Assembly: GCF_022965805.1 (NCBI RefSeq)
Contig: NC_133109.1
Span: 7,169,869-7,233,868, forward strand
Direction of reading: 5' to 3'
Length of the DNA: 64,000 bases
From: Primulina eburnea
Lineage: Eukaryota; Streptophyta; Magnoliopsida; Lamiales; Gesneriaceae
This document shows, in pieces, positions 10,984 to 22,400 of the stretch; the first letter of the stretch is position 1; the number at the start of each line of letters is the position of its first letter. The notes under the pieces were generated by a model. The model did no database searches. It saw only the letters and a list, made by a program, of their open reading frames with translations, and was not told the DNA's origin. Position numbers and translations under genes: made by a program.

Positions 10984-12951
10984 TTGGAACTTCGCAGACG
11001 TTTGACGTCTGCGCCTGTTTTGGCTTTACCGTCTGGATCTGGTGGTTTCAGTGTTTACACCGATGCCTCTTTACAAGGACTAGGGTGTGTTCTGATGCAG
11101 AATGAGCATGTGATTGCTTATGCGTCGAGACAGTTAAAGCCTCATGAGGAAAACTATCCTATTCATGATCTGGAATTAGCAGCGATCGTTTTTGCTTTGA
11201 AAATCTGGCGCCATTATCTGTATGGTGAGCGATTTGAGATTTTCACCGATCATAAGAGTTTGAAGTATCTGTTCACTCAGGCTGAGTTGAACATGCGTCA
11301 GCGTCGTTGGATGGATCTACTCAAAGATTACGATTGTGAGATCAAGTATCATCCAGGATCTGCGAATCTCACGGCCGATGCTCTTAGTCGCAAGGTGAGG
11401 TTATCTGCTCTTCAGACTTGTGCTGTATCTGGAACTATTCAGGATTTCTGTTCGATGGAATTCAATTGTAAGCATCGGAAGGGAACAGAGAGTATCCGTA
11501 TAGCTACTATTTTGTCCGAGCCAGTTTTGTATTCTCGGATTAGAGATGCTCAGATGTCTGATTCTAAGGTTCAGAAATTAGCTCGGTTGGCTGATGGAGA
11601 TAATACTTCTGGATTCCACTATCAGTCCGAGGGTCTTTTGTGCTTATCTGGTCGTGTTGTTGTCCCGGAAGATGACACTTTGAGGGAGGAGATTTTGTCC
11701 CAGGCTCATCGTAGCAGGTTGAGTGTTCATCCGGGGAGCAACAAGATGTATAAGGATTTGAGGACTCGATTTTGGTGGAAAGGTATGAAACGTGATGTTT
11801 ATCAGTATGTCTCCAAGTGCCTGGTCTGTCAGCAGGTGAAGGCTGAGTATCGACGACCTGGAGGTTTGTTGCAGAATCTTCCTATTCCGGAGTGGAAGTG
11901 GGAGCATATCACGATGGACTTCGTGACTCACTTGCCTATGTCTGTAGGGAATAGAGATGCTATCTGGGTGGTAGTGGATCGGCTTACTAAGTCTGCCCAT
12001 TTTCTTCCGTATAACAGAGATTTCACTTTCGATCGGATGGCACGGTTGTACATTCAGGAGATTGTACGGTTTCATGGTGTGCCCGTGAGTATCGTTAGTG
12101 ACAGAGATCCTCGATTTACATCTAGATTTTGGGGCAGCTTTCAGCAAGCTTTGGGCACTACTTTGAGTTTGAGTACTGCATATCACCCAGAGACTGACGG
12201 TCAGTCAGAGAGGACTATTCGTACTCTTGAGGATATGTTGAGATCTTGTGTGATGGATTTCGGGCCAGCTTGGCAGGATCATCTGTCGCTGATAGAGTTT
12301 GCATACAACAACAGTTTTCATAGGAGTATTGGTATGTCTCCGTTTGAAGCATTGTATGGTCGACGTTGTCGTACTCCTCTGTTCTGGGAGGAAGTCGGAG
12401 AACGACAGGTCGAGGGTCCAGAATTGATTCAGCAGGCCATGGACAAAGTTCTTGTGATCAAACAGCGGATTAAGACTGCTCAGGATCGACAAGCGAGTTA
12501 TGCGAACACCAAGTGCAGACCTCTTCATTTTGATGCAGGCGAGAAAGTGTTTCTCAAGGTATCACCTTTTCGGAGGATTCTGAGATTTGGACTCAAGGGT
12601 AAGCTATCTCCGAGATTCATTGGTCCTTTTGAGATCTTAGAATGTGTGGGAGATTTGGCCTACAGATTAGCTTTGCCGCCGTATCTGTCTAGTGTTCACA
12701 ATGTGTTTCATGTGTCCTTGTTGAGACGATACGTAGCGGATGAGTCTCATGTCTTGCATCCGACAGAAGTTCAGCTGAATCCGGATTTGTCTTTTGTGGA
12801 AAGACCGGTTTCGATCTTAGACCGGAAGGATAAGGTACTGCGGAATAAGACTATTCCTCTTGTCTTAGTGCAGTGGCAGCGCCGAGGTACTGAAGAAGCT
12901 ACTTGGGAACTAGAGAGTCGCATGCGGTCAGAGCATCCAGAGTTGTTCTAG
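10984..12951 (+). CDS. Gypsy I RNase H, integrase and chromodomain
   Basis: A 655-codon frame. RNase H opens with [17 protein letters not shown] and continues through [10 protein letters not shown] and ADALSRK. The integrase zinc region ([18 protein letters not shown]) follows. The integrase core has Asp in MDFVTHLP, Asp in [15 protein letters not shown] and Glu in [16 protein letters not shown], so the D,D-E triad is present. The C-terminus ends in a chromodomain-like segment ([17 protein letters not shown]), which marks the element as a chromovirus. Only the TAA at 10972 separates it from the RT frame. These domains look undamaged, in keeping with the young LTRs. Confidence 0.9.
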   Translation: MELRRRLTSAPVLALPSGSGGFSVYTDASLQGLGCVLMQNEHVIAYASRQLKPHEENYPIHDLELAAIVFALKIWRHYLYGERFEIFTDHKSLKYLFTQAELNMRQRRWMDLLKDYDCEIKYHPGSANLTADALSRKVRLSALQTCAVSGTIQDFCSMEFNCKHRKGTESIRIATILSEPVLYSRIRDAQMSDSKVQKLARLADGDNTSGFHYQSEGLLCLSGRVVVPEDDTLREEILSQAHRSRLSVHPGSNKMYKDLRTRFWWKGMKRDVYQYVSKCLVCQQVKAEYRRPGGLLQNLPIPEWKWEHITMDFVTHLPMSVGNRDAIWVVVDRLTKSAHFLPYNRDFTFDRMARLYIQEIVRFHGVPVSIVSDRDPRFTSRFWGSFQQALGTTLSLSTAYHPETDGQSERTIRTLEDMLRSCVMDFGPAWQDHLSLIEFAYNNSFHRSIGMSPFEALYGRRCRTPLFWEEVGERQVEGPELIQQAMDKVLVIKQRIKTAQDRQASYANTKCRPLHFDAGEKVFLKVSPFRRILRFGLKGKLSPRFIGPFEILECVGDLAYRLALPPYLSSVHNVFHVSLLRRYVADESHVLHPTEVQLNPDLSFVERPVSILDRKDKVLRNKTIPLVLVQWQRRGTEEATWELESRMRSEHPELF

Positions 12952-13078
12952 TTGTAGTATTTTCAGTAATGATTGTAATTTCAGTTGTACTTTCAGTTGT
13001 AATTCATTCTTATGTTGAATGTACTGTTGTTCGGAATTGTCATTCTTCAGACTCGATTTCGCGGACGAAATCCTTTTT

Positions 13079-13090
13079 AGGGGGGGAGAA
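13079..13090 (+). other. Gypsy I polypurine tract
   Basis: agggggggagaa-type purine run directly before the LTR start tgtagtatcc; it primes plus-strand DNA synthesis. The stretch 12952-13078 between the pol stop and this tract is a short 3' untranslated region with no features I recognise. Confidence 0.85.
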
Positions 13091-13139
13091 TGTAGTATCC
13101 CGATGCCTAATTTGAGTTAATTATTGGATTAATTATATT

Positions 13140-13387
13140 TCGGTGGGATCGGAAGGACCGAACAGAGTTCGGATCGTCCGAAGAGGGTTCGAATCGTCCG
13201 AAGACAGGTGGCTGGACACGTGGAAGACATGCAGAGTTCGGATCGTCCGATCAGGGTTCGGATCGTCCGAAGACAGGTGTCTGGACGCGTGGAAGACATG
13301 CAGGGTTCGGATCGTCCGATAAGGGTTCGGAAGGTCCGAAGTGTACAGTGGATCGGATCGTCCGAAGTGGATCGGATCGTCCGATCG
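13140..13387. repeat. Palindrome array in gypsy I U3
   Basis: About nine copies of ggttcggatcgtccgaa or variants, each centred on the palindrome cggatcgtccg-like (ttcggatc/gatccgaa with one imperfect base). Superimposed on this is a direct duplication of about 65 bp (aggtg(g/t)ctggac(a/g)cgtggaagacatgcag at roughly 13205 and 13275). The array stops at the TATA box. Confidence 0.85.
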
Positions 13388-13391
13388 TTGT

Positions 13392-13400
13392 CTATAAATA
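13392..13400 (+). promoter_or_regulatory. TATA box of gypsy I 3' LTR
   Basis: ctataaata, five bases after the last palindrome and just upstream of the part of the LTR that is kept in both copies. The 5' LTR has lost it. Confidence 0.7.
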
Positions 13401-14316
13401 GAGGCGCGAGGCTTCATTTGTTACTCGCCAATTCCGAGTGTTCCAGAGCGTTTTAGTCGTTTCTGATGGGTTTCTAGTCTTTTCCCGAGGTTTAGGCACT
13501 AGCGGGGAGCTACTGGTTTTGTAGCGGAACTGTGCTCTAGTTGGGAGCCAGCGGCATCAGTGGGCTGACTACGGACGCAGGACTTGATTCTAGGGCTGAT
13601 TGCTAGGATCTACTGGTTTGAGGTACGAAAGTACTATCCGAGATAGCAGGATTGAGTATGCTTTACTATGTGTTGCATGTTTATATGTTGCATTATTATC
13701 TGTCATATGATGCATGGTTTATTATGCGGCATTTGCATAATCATGTTGTGCCTGACTATTTTTGAGATAGCCTGTTGAGAGGGTGCTCAGCCCTCGTTTG
13801 TTGTGGATGGTTGGACCCCGTTGGCCGAAGGTGGTCAGGTCACCGGTATATCCACAGGTTTATTTTGGTATGGGAGCCACCTCCTGGTGCGACGGCGCAG
13901 AGTGCTACATACCTTGACGTCATTTACCTGAGCAGTATTTCGTTATACCCAGATCCTGGTATCCAGTACATTTTGCATTCATGCATGTCATAGTCTTGTA
14001 TACTCATGCTTTCGGTGCTGAGCGTTTTATGCTCACGTCCTCGGTTTATCTCTGTTTTGGACACCCTATTCGATGGGGCAGGTCTCAGGTTGGACGGTCC
14101 AGGAGGGAGTGGACAGGGAGCTGGCAGAGGTTGACCTGTAGTTGTTGGTATTTATTCTTGGATTTTAGTTCGATCTGGTTGTTTTAGTATTTTGTACTTA
14201 CAGTGTTCGATTGGGATGTATTATTGTTTTTCCGCTGTTTACCTGATTCAGTTTTAAATGTTAATTTTGCATGCTTAGGTTTTAATTAGTAGGTGATTCT
14301 GGAACGGGTCACTACA

Positions 14317-14731
14317 TGTACAATCATAACCACGGACTTATCCTCTCGATGAATGATAACCACTTGAAAAGTCCGAGGGAGGGTTGTTCGGTATAATCAT
14401 CATATGACTACCCATCTGTATGTTTGGACATCTCTATGCCCTTACCAAGAAACGCAGTACACAACATCACAGATGCTAGTCTCGAGCTCAAGCGACCTTT
14501 ATCCATGTTTTAGGCGGCTGAATCGACTAGGAACGAATTTAGAATATGCAGTGTTTACAAATGAGTTTCAACATCGAATTACGATTCATTTGTATTAAAG
14601 CATAATCAAGGACTTTATCTATGCTGCTTGAATGGGTATACAGATAAAGTATTACGAAACCATTAAGAGTTAAATTATATTAAAATAATGATTGTTTATT
14701 TCACTTGAGTCAATAAAATCCCTAACCAACC
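14317..14731 (-). repeat. Copia I 5' LTR, part 2 (outer end)
   Basis: Continues copia I LTR sequence after the gypsy I insertion and ends near cctaaccaac. The inner LTR end reads tgttgg, so an intact inverted terminus would be ccaaca; here it is ccaacc, one base off. The exact boundary (14728-14731) is therefore approximate. Beyond it the NLR coding frame opens at once. Confidence 0.6.
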
Positions 14732-17700
14732 GTTGGCATGCAGGGCATCTACTCTAACACCAACAACGAAATGGCCTTACTGCAGAATGATTTAGAAATT
14801 CTACAGGCCTTCATCAAGAAATCCTCTGCGAAGAAGAACAAGGACGAAGCCCTGAAAATACTCATGCGCCAAGTCAAAGACGTGATTTTCGAAGCTGAGG
14901 ATGCCATAGATACGTTCGTGATCCAGGCGGCGGAGAAGAAGAGACAGAGTTTATTCGCCAAGATGAATGGTTCGATTAAGACTCTGAGTATCGCCAACGA
15001 GGTTCAGGCCGTAAGGGCCAAGATGAAGCCCTTCTTTACTGAGCACGGGGTTCACCGGGCCGCCGCGCTGTCTACTGAACGCGGGCCCGACACTATCAGA
15101 GAAGAGAAAAAGGTCACTATTATCCGATTCCGTCAAATTTTTATTTGATCACCATCTAAAATGATAGATCAAAATACATTTAACGATTCATTTCTTTTGG
15201 GTTTTCGCCACAGCCACGTGAAGATCAGATCCACTTCTATTTCAATCTATTTTGCTAAATGTTATTGAATAATTTTGAATCAACCTTTGTTTTTTTAGGA
15301 GTTTCGATACTGTTTGATCTTAATATTAAACTATGAATTATGTAAAGAGTAGTATCTTGTGGGACGGTCTCACGAATCTTTATCTTCGAGAGGAGTCAAC
15401 CCTACCGATATTCACAATAAAAAATAATACTCTTAGCATAAAAAGTAATACTTTTTCATGGATGACCCAAATAAGAGATATGTCTCACAAAATACGACCC
15501 GTTAAACCGTCTCACACAAGTTTTTGTCTTATGTAAATAGTTGACCTGATGATATGTAAATAGTTGATGGACAAATAATAGATGATAAATTTGGTGACTC
15601 AAGTGTGATTTGATTGAGGGAGTTATGAGATGCTACCCATGGGACAATTATTCCCAAAAAATCCCATATTTTGGACCTTTGGAAATGCCCCAAGGGCAAG
15701 GGGTGCACCCAAATTTCCCAGTAAATCGTGCTGATAACTTGTCCGTGATTTATAAGTGGACCGTAATTATATTTTTCCCCTCCAAATAGTCATAGATATA
15801 ACATATGGTTTTAGTATAGAGTCAACTCTAGATAGATTTTCTTGATATACAAGACACTCTTGTCGTGGCAGTGACATTATTTTGTCTCTCTAGTACAGTA
15901 CTGAATGTGCATATTTGACATGTAATGGTTGTCATTTTTCTAATTTTTAAAGCAGGAACCCCCTATGGTGAGGAGAGACAACATTGTGGGTTTAGAAGAT
16001 GAGACAGACACATTAATTGGCTATTTAATGGAAGAAAAAAAAGAACTAGATGTGATTTCCATCGTTGGTCTTCCTGGCCTTGGCAAGACAACAATAGCAG
16101 GAAAGATTTTCAGGGATCCGAAAGTTCAATACGAATTCCCGACTCGTATATGGGTTTTCGTTTCTCAAGATTACAAGAGAAAGGATGTGTTCCTCTCCAT
16201 TTTGAAGAGCTTTACCACAATCACTGAGGACATGCAACGCAAGACTGACATGGAGATAGCGCAGATTCTCAGTGACATTCTAAGGGAAGGACGGTTCTTG
16301 ATCGTCTTGGATGATGTGTGGACTGCCGAAGCCTGGCTTGATCTCCATGTTGCCTTTCCAAAGAGCAATTACTTAGGAAAGATCTTGATAACAAGTCGCC
16401 ATGCGGAAGTTGCGAGGCAAGCCAACCATAAGAGAGACCCCCACGAATTGCGTCTTCTAACTCACAAAGAAAGTTGGTTGCTATTTATGTTAGAGGTATT
16501 TGGTGAGCCTGCCTGCCCTTCTAAGTTGGAAGTACATGGAAAACTTATTGTTGATCAATGCAACAGACTCCCTCTTGCAATAGTTGTGATTGCTGGGATT
16601 CTTGTTAAAAAGACCTCAGCTGGAGATTTGAATGCCACAGAAAAGCAATGGGGAAAGGTGCGCGAAAGAGTGAAATACTATCTTAAGGAAGACCCAGAAA
16701 AGCGAATGGAAAAGATCATATCATTGAGTTACAACAAGTTACCTTATCACTTGAGACCATGCTTTCTGTATTTCGGGATGTTCCCCGAAGACTTTGAGAT
16801 ACCGGTCCAGAAACTGATTCTCATGTGGATTGCTGAAGGATTCATACAGAGAAAGAATGATATAAGCTTGGAGGAGACTGCGCAGGACTATTTGGAGGAG
16901 CTTATCAGCAGGAACCTAGTAATGGGTGACAAGAAGAGCCTCGATGGTCGAATCAAAAGTTGCCGTATTCATGACATGCTACGGGAGTTCTGCAAGAACG
17001 AATCTGGAAATGATCATGAAAAGTTGTTTCAGGAGATTAAAATGAGTGATGAAGGGATTTTTGTACCTTCAATTACAGAGGAACTAAAGTACCGTCGCCT
17101 TTGTATACATTCCCATTTTCTGAGCTTCATTTCATCAAAACCTCGTGGTCCACGGGTCCGCAGTCTTTTCTCCAAGGAAGAAATGACCTTACCACTTAAA
17201 AACATTTCATCCATCCCGGCGGCCTTCAAATTGCTCAGAGTTTTAGATGTCAAGTCCTTCAAATTCACTAAATTTCCAAATGACCTTACTGATTTGGTTC
17301 ATTTGAGATACATTGCTTTGTCTAGTGATTTTAAAGTCCTTCCCAAGTCCATAACCAAAATTTGGAACCTACACACCCTCATAGTTGATACGACATCGCG
17401 TACTCTTGAAATCAATGCGGACCTATGGAACATGATCAATTTGAGACATCTCAAGACAAATGCATCTTCCATTTTGCCAAACGCACCAGAAGTTACTAAA
17501 CAAGGTGGTAGTGAAGAGCTCCAAACACTTGGTATGATATCGACCCAGAGTTGTACCGAAGATGTGTTTGGCAGGGCCTGTAACTTGAAGAAACTGGGCA
17601 TTCGCGGCCAAATAGCAGCCCTGGCACGCTGCAGGGGCCTGGAAAGACTGCGTAATCTTAGAAAACTGAAGCTTTTTAATGATGTAAGATTTGGTTCAAC

Positions 17701-18175
17701 TTCAGAAGCCCCGGCGCCTCGCCTACCTCCACCGGACGCATTTCCGCCAAAGCTAAAGAGCCTCACGTTATCCGCTACTAATTTGGAATGGGATCATATG
17801 TCTACATTGTGTATGTTAAATCATCTTGAGGTACTCAAGCTGAAAGATAAAGCATTCGTGGGAGTGTTTTGGGATGCATCTGGTGCTTGCTTTCGAAAAC
17901 TTGAAGTCTTGTACATTGAACGCGTGGAGTTAGTTCACTGGAAAGCTTCGAGTCAGGGTTTTCCGGTGCTTGGGAGTCTTGTACTCAGAAACTGCGAAAA
18001 ACTTCAAGAAATTCCACTCGACCTGCACAAAAGCCTCCACAGTTTGGATTTGAAGCGCTGCAAAGATGCTGTCGATTCTGCCAGGGAAATCGAGCGCGCC
18101 AAAAAGCAGTACCAAACTCATGAAAATGCCCAAATGAGTGGATTCAAGCTGGTTATTGCTCCTGGGGATGAATGA
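14732..18175 (+). CDS. CC-NB-LRR disease-resistance protein (R1/RPP13-like), 5'-truncated
   Basis: An intracellular immune receptor of the CC-NB-LRR class. Exon 1 is 14732-15112 (ATG at 14738), then a GT..AG intron (15113-15955) and exon 2 at 15956-18175. Both splice sites are in phase 0, giving about 864 residues from 14738. Exon 1 has an Rx-type N-terminal domain (VKDVIFEAEDAIDTFV; the EDVID box reads EDAID). NB-ARC carries the P-loop VGLPGLGKTT (about 162-171), kinase-2 LIVLDDVW (about 240), RNBS-B KILITSR, RLPLA in place of GLPLA, RNBS-D CFLYFGMFPEDFE and IHD in place of MHD (about 462). Degenerate LRRs follow to the end (LRVLDV, LRYIAL, LRKLKL). Homologues normally have some 25-35 more residues before this start; these are missing because copia I sequence begins just upstream. 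Exon 2 is intact. Expression would need a promoter in or beyond the copia LTR. Confidence 0.85.
15113..15955 (+). other. NLR intron
   Basis: Begins gtcactatt directly after the AAG codon at 15110-15112 and ends ttaaagcag before GAA at 15956. The frame is kept and the reading REEKK-EPPMVRRDNIVGLE is typical of the linker between Rx_N and NB-ARC. It contains a short inverted-repeat element (15345-15535). Confidence 0.8.
15345..15535. mobile_element. Short MITE/SINE-like insert in NLR intron
   Basis: About 190 bp bounded by cttgtgggacggtctcac on the left and ccgtctcacacaag on the right, which are imperfect inverted copies of each other (cttgtg..gacgg / ccgtctcacacaag). Between them is A-rich sequence with two similar phrases (aataatactctt, agtaatacttttt). 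It resembles the short interspersed elements with GAGACGGTCTCAC ends seen in asterid genomes; this is recollection, not a search. No clear duplication was identified. Confidence 0.45.
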
Positions 18176-19732
18176 TCACTGATTCACCAATAGATCGATT
18201 CTTGATATCTTTGTTAGCTGGTGAACTAAATTTATTTGATGCTCGGGTTAGAAATCGCAACACAACAAAGAACAAGACTATCATTTTAATTCTATTATTA
18301 AGTATGTTTTTTTTTATTTGTTGAATGTTTTTTATTGAATTTTTATTCCAAAATTCAAGAGTATTTTTATGTATGTTTAAAAATTAAGGAAACAATGCAG
18401 ACAAAAGACAATACTCAACAATATCGACAAATATAATTTTAGTTCGATATTTCCAGATTTTATTTTCTAGCATTTATTTTAGTTCCTTTAGCTTTCAAAT
18501 TTAATTTTTCAACATTATTTTCTTGAAAAAATGCTTTTAATTCTCAGTGACATAATATTTTATTTATGTCATTCGAAAATTTTATTTAATCTGTTATTTC
18601 AATACAATTGCAGGGATCCGAGTGCCTCCACACCATATCAAGGGCCAGGATTTCATTTCATGGGGAAGAAAAAATTTAAAAAAAAAAAAATGGACCAGAA
18701 AAAATTCTGATCTTTGGATGCACCCCTGCAGACACTGCCTGCAGGGGTAGCATGAAATATTCCGATCCGATGGTAGTAACTGAAATCTTGATTATGTAAT
18801 TGTCGTAGTCCATGTAGTGTCAAAATGAAGCAAATTCAGGTAATCACGTGTTTCTGATCAAACAAGACAACCTCCATAAGTAATTAATTATTCGTCCTGC
18901 ATTTTGTACGGCAAATTTATGTTCTTTTGTCTGAAAAAAATTAATGTGTTTTTTATTATTATCAAATAATCTAGAATTTATTATATAGACCGATAAAATT
19001 ATCATCCCAACATAATATTTCTTGAAAACATGGTTATGAAGAATATTTAATTTTGAGTTATCAATCTCAATAAAATTCTTGTGATTTCCATAGCCAACAC
19101 ATTACGAGCGGAGATTGCAATGGGTTTATTTCCCCCATTTAATCGTATATCTACGTTTGCTTCGACTACAATTCAATATTAATAGATTTAACCCAGTTGA
19201 TAAATTTTTTTTCCCATATATATTTGTGGGAGTGCAGAACTTCATATTAAGTAATGGATGGACATAAAAGGTTGTACATAGTTGAGTATCAATGTATCGA
19301 GTCCTGTGGACCTATGAGTCCAGAAGGATATCGTGTCTTACATCACAACAAAAACAAGTTGGAATTAGTTTATGTAAATGATGAGATTAGATTGGTAAAA
19401 ATAAAAATAAAATTATCTTAAATATAAAAAGTTGATTACATATTTGAAAGGAACGAAAAAGAAATGCAACTTTATATTTGGAAGGGATAAAGTAATAAAT
19501 ATAGATTTATTAATATGAGTAACCATAGTTTCAATGCATAAGTTGATTTTTTTCAATATTTATATAAATTAGTATATTATTTGAGAATATTTATTGAACA
19601 ATAAATGCTTAAGAAACTCAAGGAAATAATCATTCCAATAAATATAGTACCTAAAATAACAGCATAAATATGTGGTTAAATTACCAATAATCAAATAAAA
19701 TATATAATAGCGCTTACTCAATTAACATCATC
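18176..19732. other. Intergenic region downstream of NLR
   Basis: AT-rich. The first part should hold the NLR 3' UTR and polyadenylation site. A small perfect hairpin sits at 18722-18748 (acccctgcag / ctgcaggggt, 7-nt loop). Around 19445-19530 a short reading, YLKGTKKKCNFIFGRDKV, resembles the copia RNase H entry motif and may be a relic. I see no other gene or element. Confidence 0.5.
18722..18748. repeat. Perfect 10-bp hairpin
   Basis: acccctgcag and ctgcaggggt separated by acactgc, about 550 bp past the NLR stop and just after a 13-base run of A. No T-run or other terminator signature follows, so no function is assigned. Confidence 0.6.
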
Positions 19733-19740
19733 TTTAGAGA
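19733..19740. repeat. Target-site duplication of hAT element (left)
   Basis: tttagaga, repeated exactly at 30902-30909 outside the right terminus. Confidence 0.85.
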
Positions 19741-20598
19741 CAGGGGCGGGCGGGCGGAGCTAGGATTAATGAGTACCTGGGGTTGGCTCTATCCTGTATT
19801 AGACAGTAATATGTTCGATTAAAATCGAACCAAATTTTTTAAAATCGAATTAACTGAACTTTTTTTCGACAAACTTTATTATGAATATCTAACAAATCAA
19901 ATAGAAAAAATCAATTATTTCGATCAGTAACACAATTAACAGAAATTTTATATATATTTTTTTAAAATAACCATGTTTTAAATAAAAAAAAGTCCAATAT
20001 AACTTGACATTTTTTATTTTCTTCATTCTCTGAGTTTGTAATTGATATTTGATCGTTATTTGTTGATATGTACTCTTTTGGTTTAAAAATAACTTAACAG
20101 TTTTATTTTCTTCATTCCCTGAGTTATTTAACTAGAAATATTTAATATTCCCAAAAATTTACAACAAATATTTATTTTTTTAAATTTCATACTTATTCAA
20201 TTTTCGGTTATTATAAATAGAAAAATCACAAAACAAGCCCAACAATAATTGTTCATCAATAATGATCATACATTTCAACCAATTGATTATTATTCTAGAA
20301 ATATGCAACAATAGATTTTTATGGTGAAAATTTAAACTCCAAAATTCATATATATCATAAGACAATATTATTGCAACTCGAATAATCACAACTAAATATT
20401 TAACATAATTTTAGAGTTGTCTAATTTTTATCTCAAAGTCGCATAATTTCAGAATATACGACAATAAATGTAATGCCCGAAAGTTAATCGCTGTTAATTA
20501 ACGAATATGGATTTATAATTTAATGTGACTATGAAAGGGCCAACCGAGACACGATTTGAGGTAACGTGTGTTAATGTATGTGCGAGGACAGTGTCTTT

Positions 20599-20801
20599 CG
20601 CGCACATGCGCGCCGTGATGCGCACTCATGCGCTAAACGGGCAGAAGACCTCGCGCATATGCGCGACGTGAGGGCGCGCATATGCGCGAGCAGTGCAAGC
20701 CGAGTCCAGAGAGCCTTGCACATATGCGCGAAGCTGAGGCGCAAGCGCCGAGACATACTGTCTCGCGCATATGCGCCGAGGAGGGTCGCGCATATGCGCG
20801 A
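20599..20801. repeat. gcgcatatgcgc palindrome array in gypsy II U3
   Basis: Seven copies of a perfect or near-perfect palindrome tcgcgcatatgcgcga or variants, at about 20599, 20620, 20651, 20675, 20717, 20763 and 20786. The strongest are 16 bp perfect (20651-20666, 20786-20801). Overlapping open frames on both strands here are a by-product of the palindromes. Confidence 0.85.
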
Positions 20802-20849
20802 GACGTGTTGCTTCAAGGGATGAGCCACCTAGCATAAAACATGCAGGGT

Positions 20850-20867
20850 ATATATATATATATATGC
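20850..20867 (+). promoter_or_regulatory. Probable TATA region of gypsy II LTR
   Basis: A tatatatatatatatgca run about 50 bp after the last palindrome, in the position expected for the LTR promoter. Confidence 0.45.
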
Positions 20868-21239
20868 ATATCAGAATTCGTTTTCCTCAGTTAGAAAAAG
20901 AAAGGAACGCAGGCATCGGGAAGATTTTTGGGGTTCGTGGCTTAAAAGTGAGATTTTACAAAATCCGTCCGTCAGAATTAGAATCCGACTTAGGTACTGT
21001 GTTCCTATCGACGCAGGCTACAACTGGACATAAGTTTTGTTAAGTTTTGATATGTCTTAAAATTATGCTATTGTAAGAATTGAATACACTTCATATATGG
21101 TATTCTGGATATGTTAAACATCGTAGAATCGAAGTCAGATTGAAAAACAGACTGATTATGAAATTGTTATGATTTTCTGATTATATTGATTTGGATTATG
21201 AATGAATTACAGATTGTATCGGATATAAAACTACAACAA

Positions 21240-22400
21240 AAACGTCAAACGACAACGGATAAAATCCGTTGTCATAGGCCATTTAAAACTGTTGTAACTG
21301 AGGGTGTTGTTGAAAGTGTCTTCAACGACAACGGTTTTAAACCGTTGTCTTTTCTATCAACGACAACGGTTTTGCAACGGTGTTAAACCGTTGTAATTTC
21401 TAGCAACGACAACAGTTTTGCAAGGGTTTTAAACCGTTGTTGTAGCTATTTTAAAACTATTGTTAAAGTCAGTGTTGTTAAATGATTCGCTCAAAGACAA
21501 CGGTTTTTGACGGTTGTCGTAACTACAATTTGCGACGGTTTTTAAAACCGTCGCAAAATATAATGTGTTGTCGAATGTACAATTTGCGACGGTTTTGATA
21601 ACCGTCGCAAAAGATATTTGCTACGGTGTTTATAAAGTAACGTCGCTATTTAGCGACGGTTTGAAATCCCGTCGCTAAACTTAACAACGGTTTAAGTTTT
21701 ACCGTTGCTAAATTTAGCGACGGTACTCATCTGCAAAACCGTCTCTATTTAGCGACGGTTTATTAATACCGTCGCTAATGTTTTAGGTAAAATAAAAAAA
21801 AAATTAAGAATTTAATAAATCTGTGTTTTCAATTAATACAATCGTGTAAGAGATAAAAAATTAAAAGTCGTGAAGTGATAAAATCGTGTAAAAGATAAAA
21901 AATTTAATCGTTTTGAAGTGGTAAAAAAATCGTGTAAGAGGTAAAAATTTTAAGTGTTGTAAAGTGGTAAAATCGTGTAATAGATAAAAATTTTAAGTGT
22001 TGTGAAGTTGTAAAATCGTGAAGAGACAAAAATTTAAGTGTTGTGAAGTTGTAAAATCGGGTAAGAAAGAAAAATTTTAATTGTTGTGAAGTGAAGTGGA
22101 AGAAATTGAAGCAAATTTGCATGTATTTATAGATAGTTGTGAAAGAAAATGGGGGGAATTTTCGGGGGGAACGAATTTTTTTGAAAATGGCAACGGTTTT
22201 AGTTTAACTGTCGTGAAATTATAAATCGGCGACGGTTAAATCTAAACCGTCGCTAAATCTGGCGACAGTTGTTATTTAACCGTCGCCAACGTTAGCAACG
22301 GATTTGCAAAACCCGTCGCTATTTTTAAACATGCGACAGGTTTTTTTAACTGTCGCTACGTTTAGCGACGGTTAGAGAAAAAACTGTCGCTAAATAGTTG
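21240..22400. repeat. Subterminal ACAACGG / GCGACGG inverted arrays (left)
   Basis: Starts with acaacggataaaatccgttgt (two halves of a hairpin), changes near 21530 from the ACAACGGTTT form to the GCGACGGTTT form, breaks for an AT-rich core (21790-22180) and resumes at 22190-22400. The AT-rich core carries four degenerate repeats of a gtgtaagagataaaaa(t)tttaa phrase. Confidence 0.8.

Larger units (their letters stand above)
7519..14316 (+). mobile_element. Ty3/gypsy chromovirus I, 5' LTR truncated
   Basis: The order is truncated 5' LTR (7519-8436), PBS (8441), gag-pol (8523-12951), polypurine tract (13079-13090) and complete 3' LTR (13091-14316). The element lies within the LTR of copia I. 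The left end lacks the first 307 bp of the LTR, including its palindrome array and TATA box, so no target-site duplication can be seen. The two LTR copies differ at about six positions over 918 bp by eye, so insertion was recent. The coding region has a shift and three stop codons. Confidence 0.9.
13091..14316 (+). repeat. Gypsy I 3' LTR (complete)
   Basis: 1226 bp, starting tgtagtatcc after the polypurine tract and ending actaca at the point where copia I LTR sequence resumes. U3 contains an array of cggatcgtccg palindromes (13140-13387) ending five bases before a TATA box. Confidence 0.9.
2402..14731 (-). mobile_element. Ty1/copia element I, minus strand, interrupted twice
   Basis: Read on the minus strand from the right: 5' LTR (14731-14317 continuing at 7518-5832), PBS (5830-5818), long leader, degenerate gag (about 3930-3160), then GAG-pre-integrase and integrase (3157-2402). 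The integrase frame runs right up to base 2402, where the CACTA element begins. The rest of pol and the 3' LTR should therefore lie beyond the CACTA element, outside this window. Gypsy I sits inside the 5' LTR. The outer LTR edge abuts exon 1 of the NLR gene. The element is dead: gag is riddled with stops and shifts. Confidence 0.75.

Noticed and set aside
11644..12186. 180-codon antisense frame opposite gypsy I integrase
   Set aside because: Shadow of a well-conserved integrase; no independent support.
18722..18748. Hairpin as a transcription terminator or microRNA precursor
   Set aside because: Stem of only 10 bp and no T-run; too short for a plant microRNA precursor.
19436..19535. Possible copia RNase H relic (YLKGTKKKCNFIFGRDKV)
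   Set aside because: Only one short motif-like stretch with no neighbouring blocks; too weak for a feature.
20578..20835. Cys/Arg-rich open frames on both strands
   Set aside because: Produced by the tcgcgcatatgcgcga palindromes, which read similarly on either strand.
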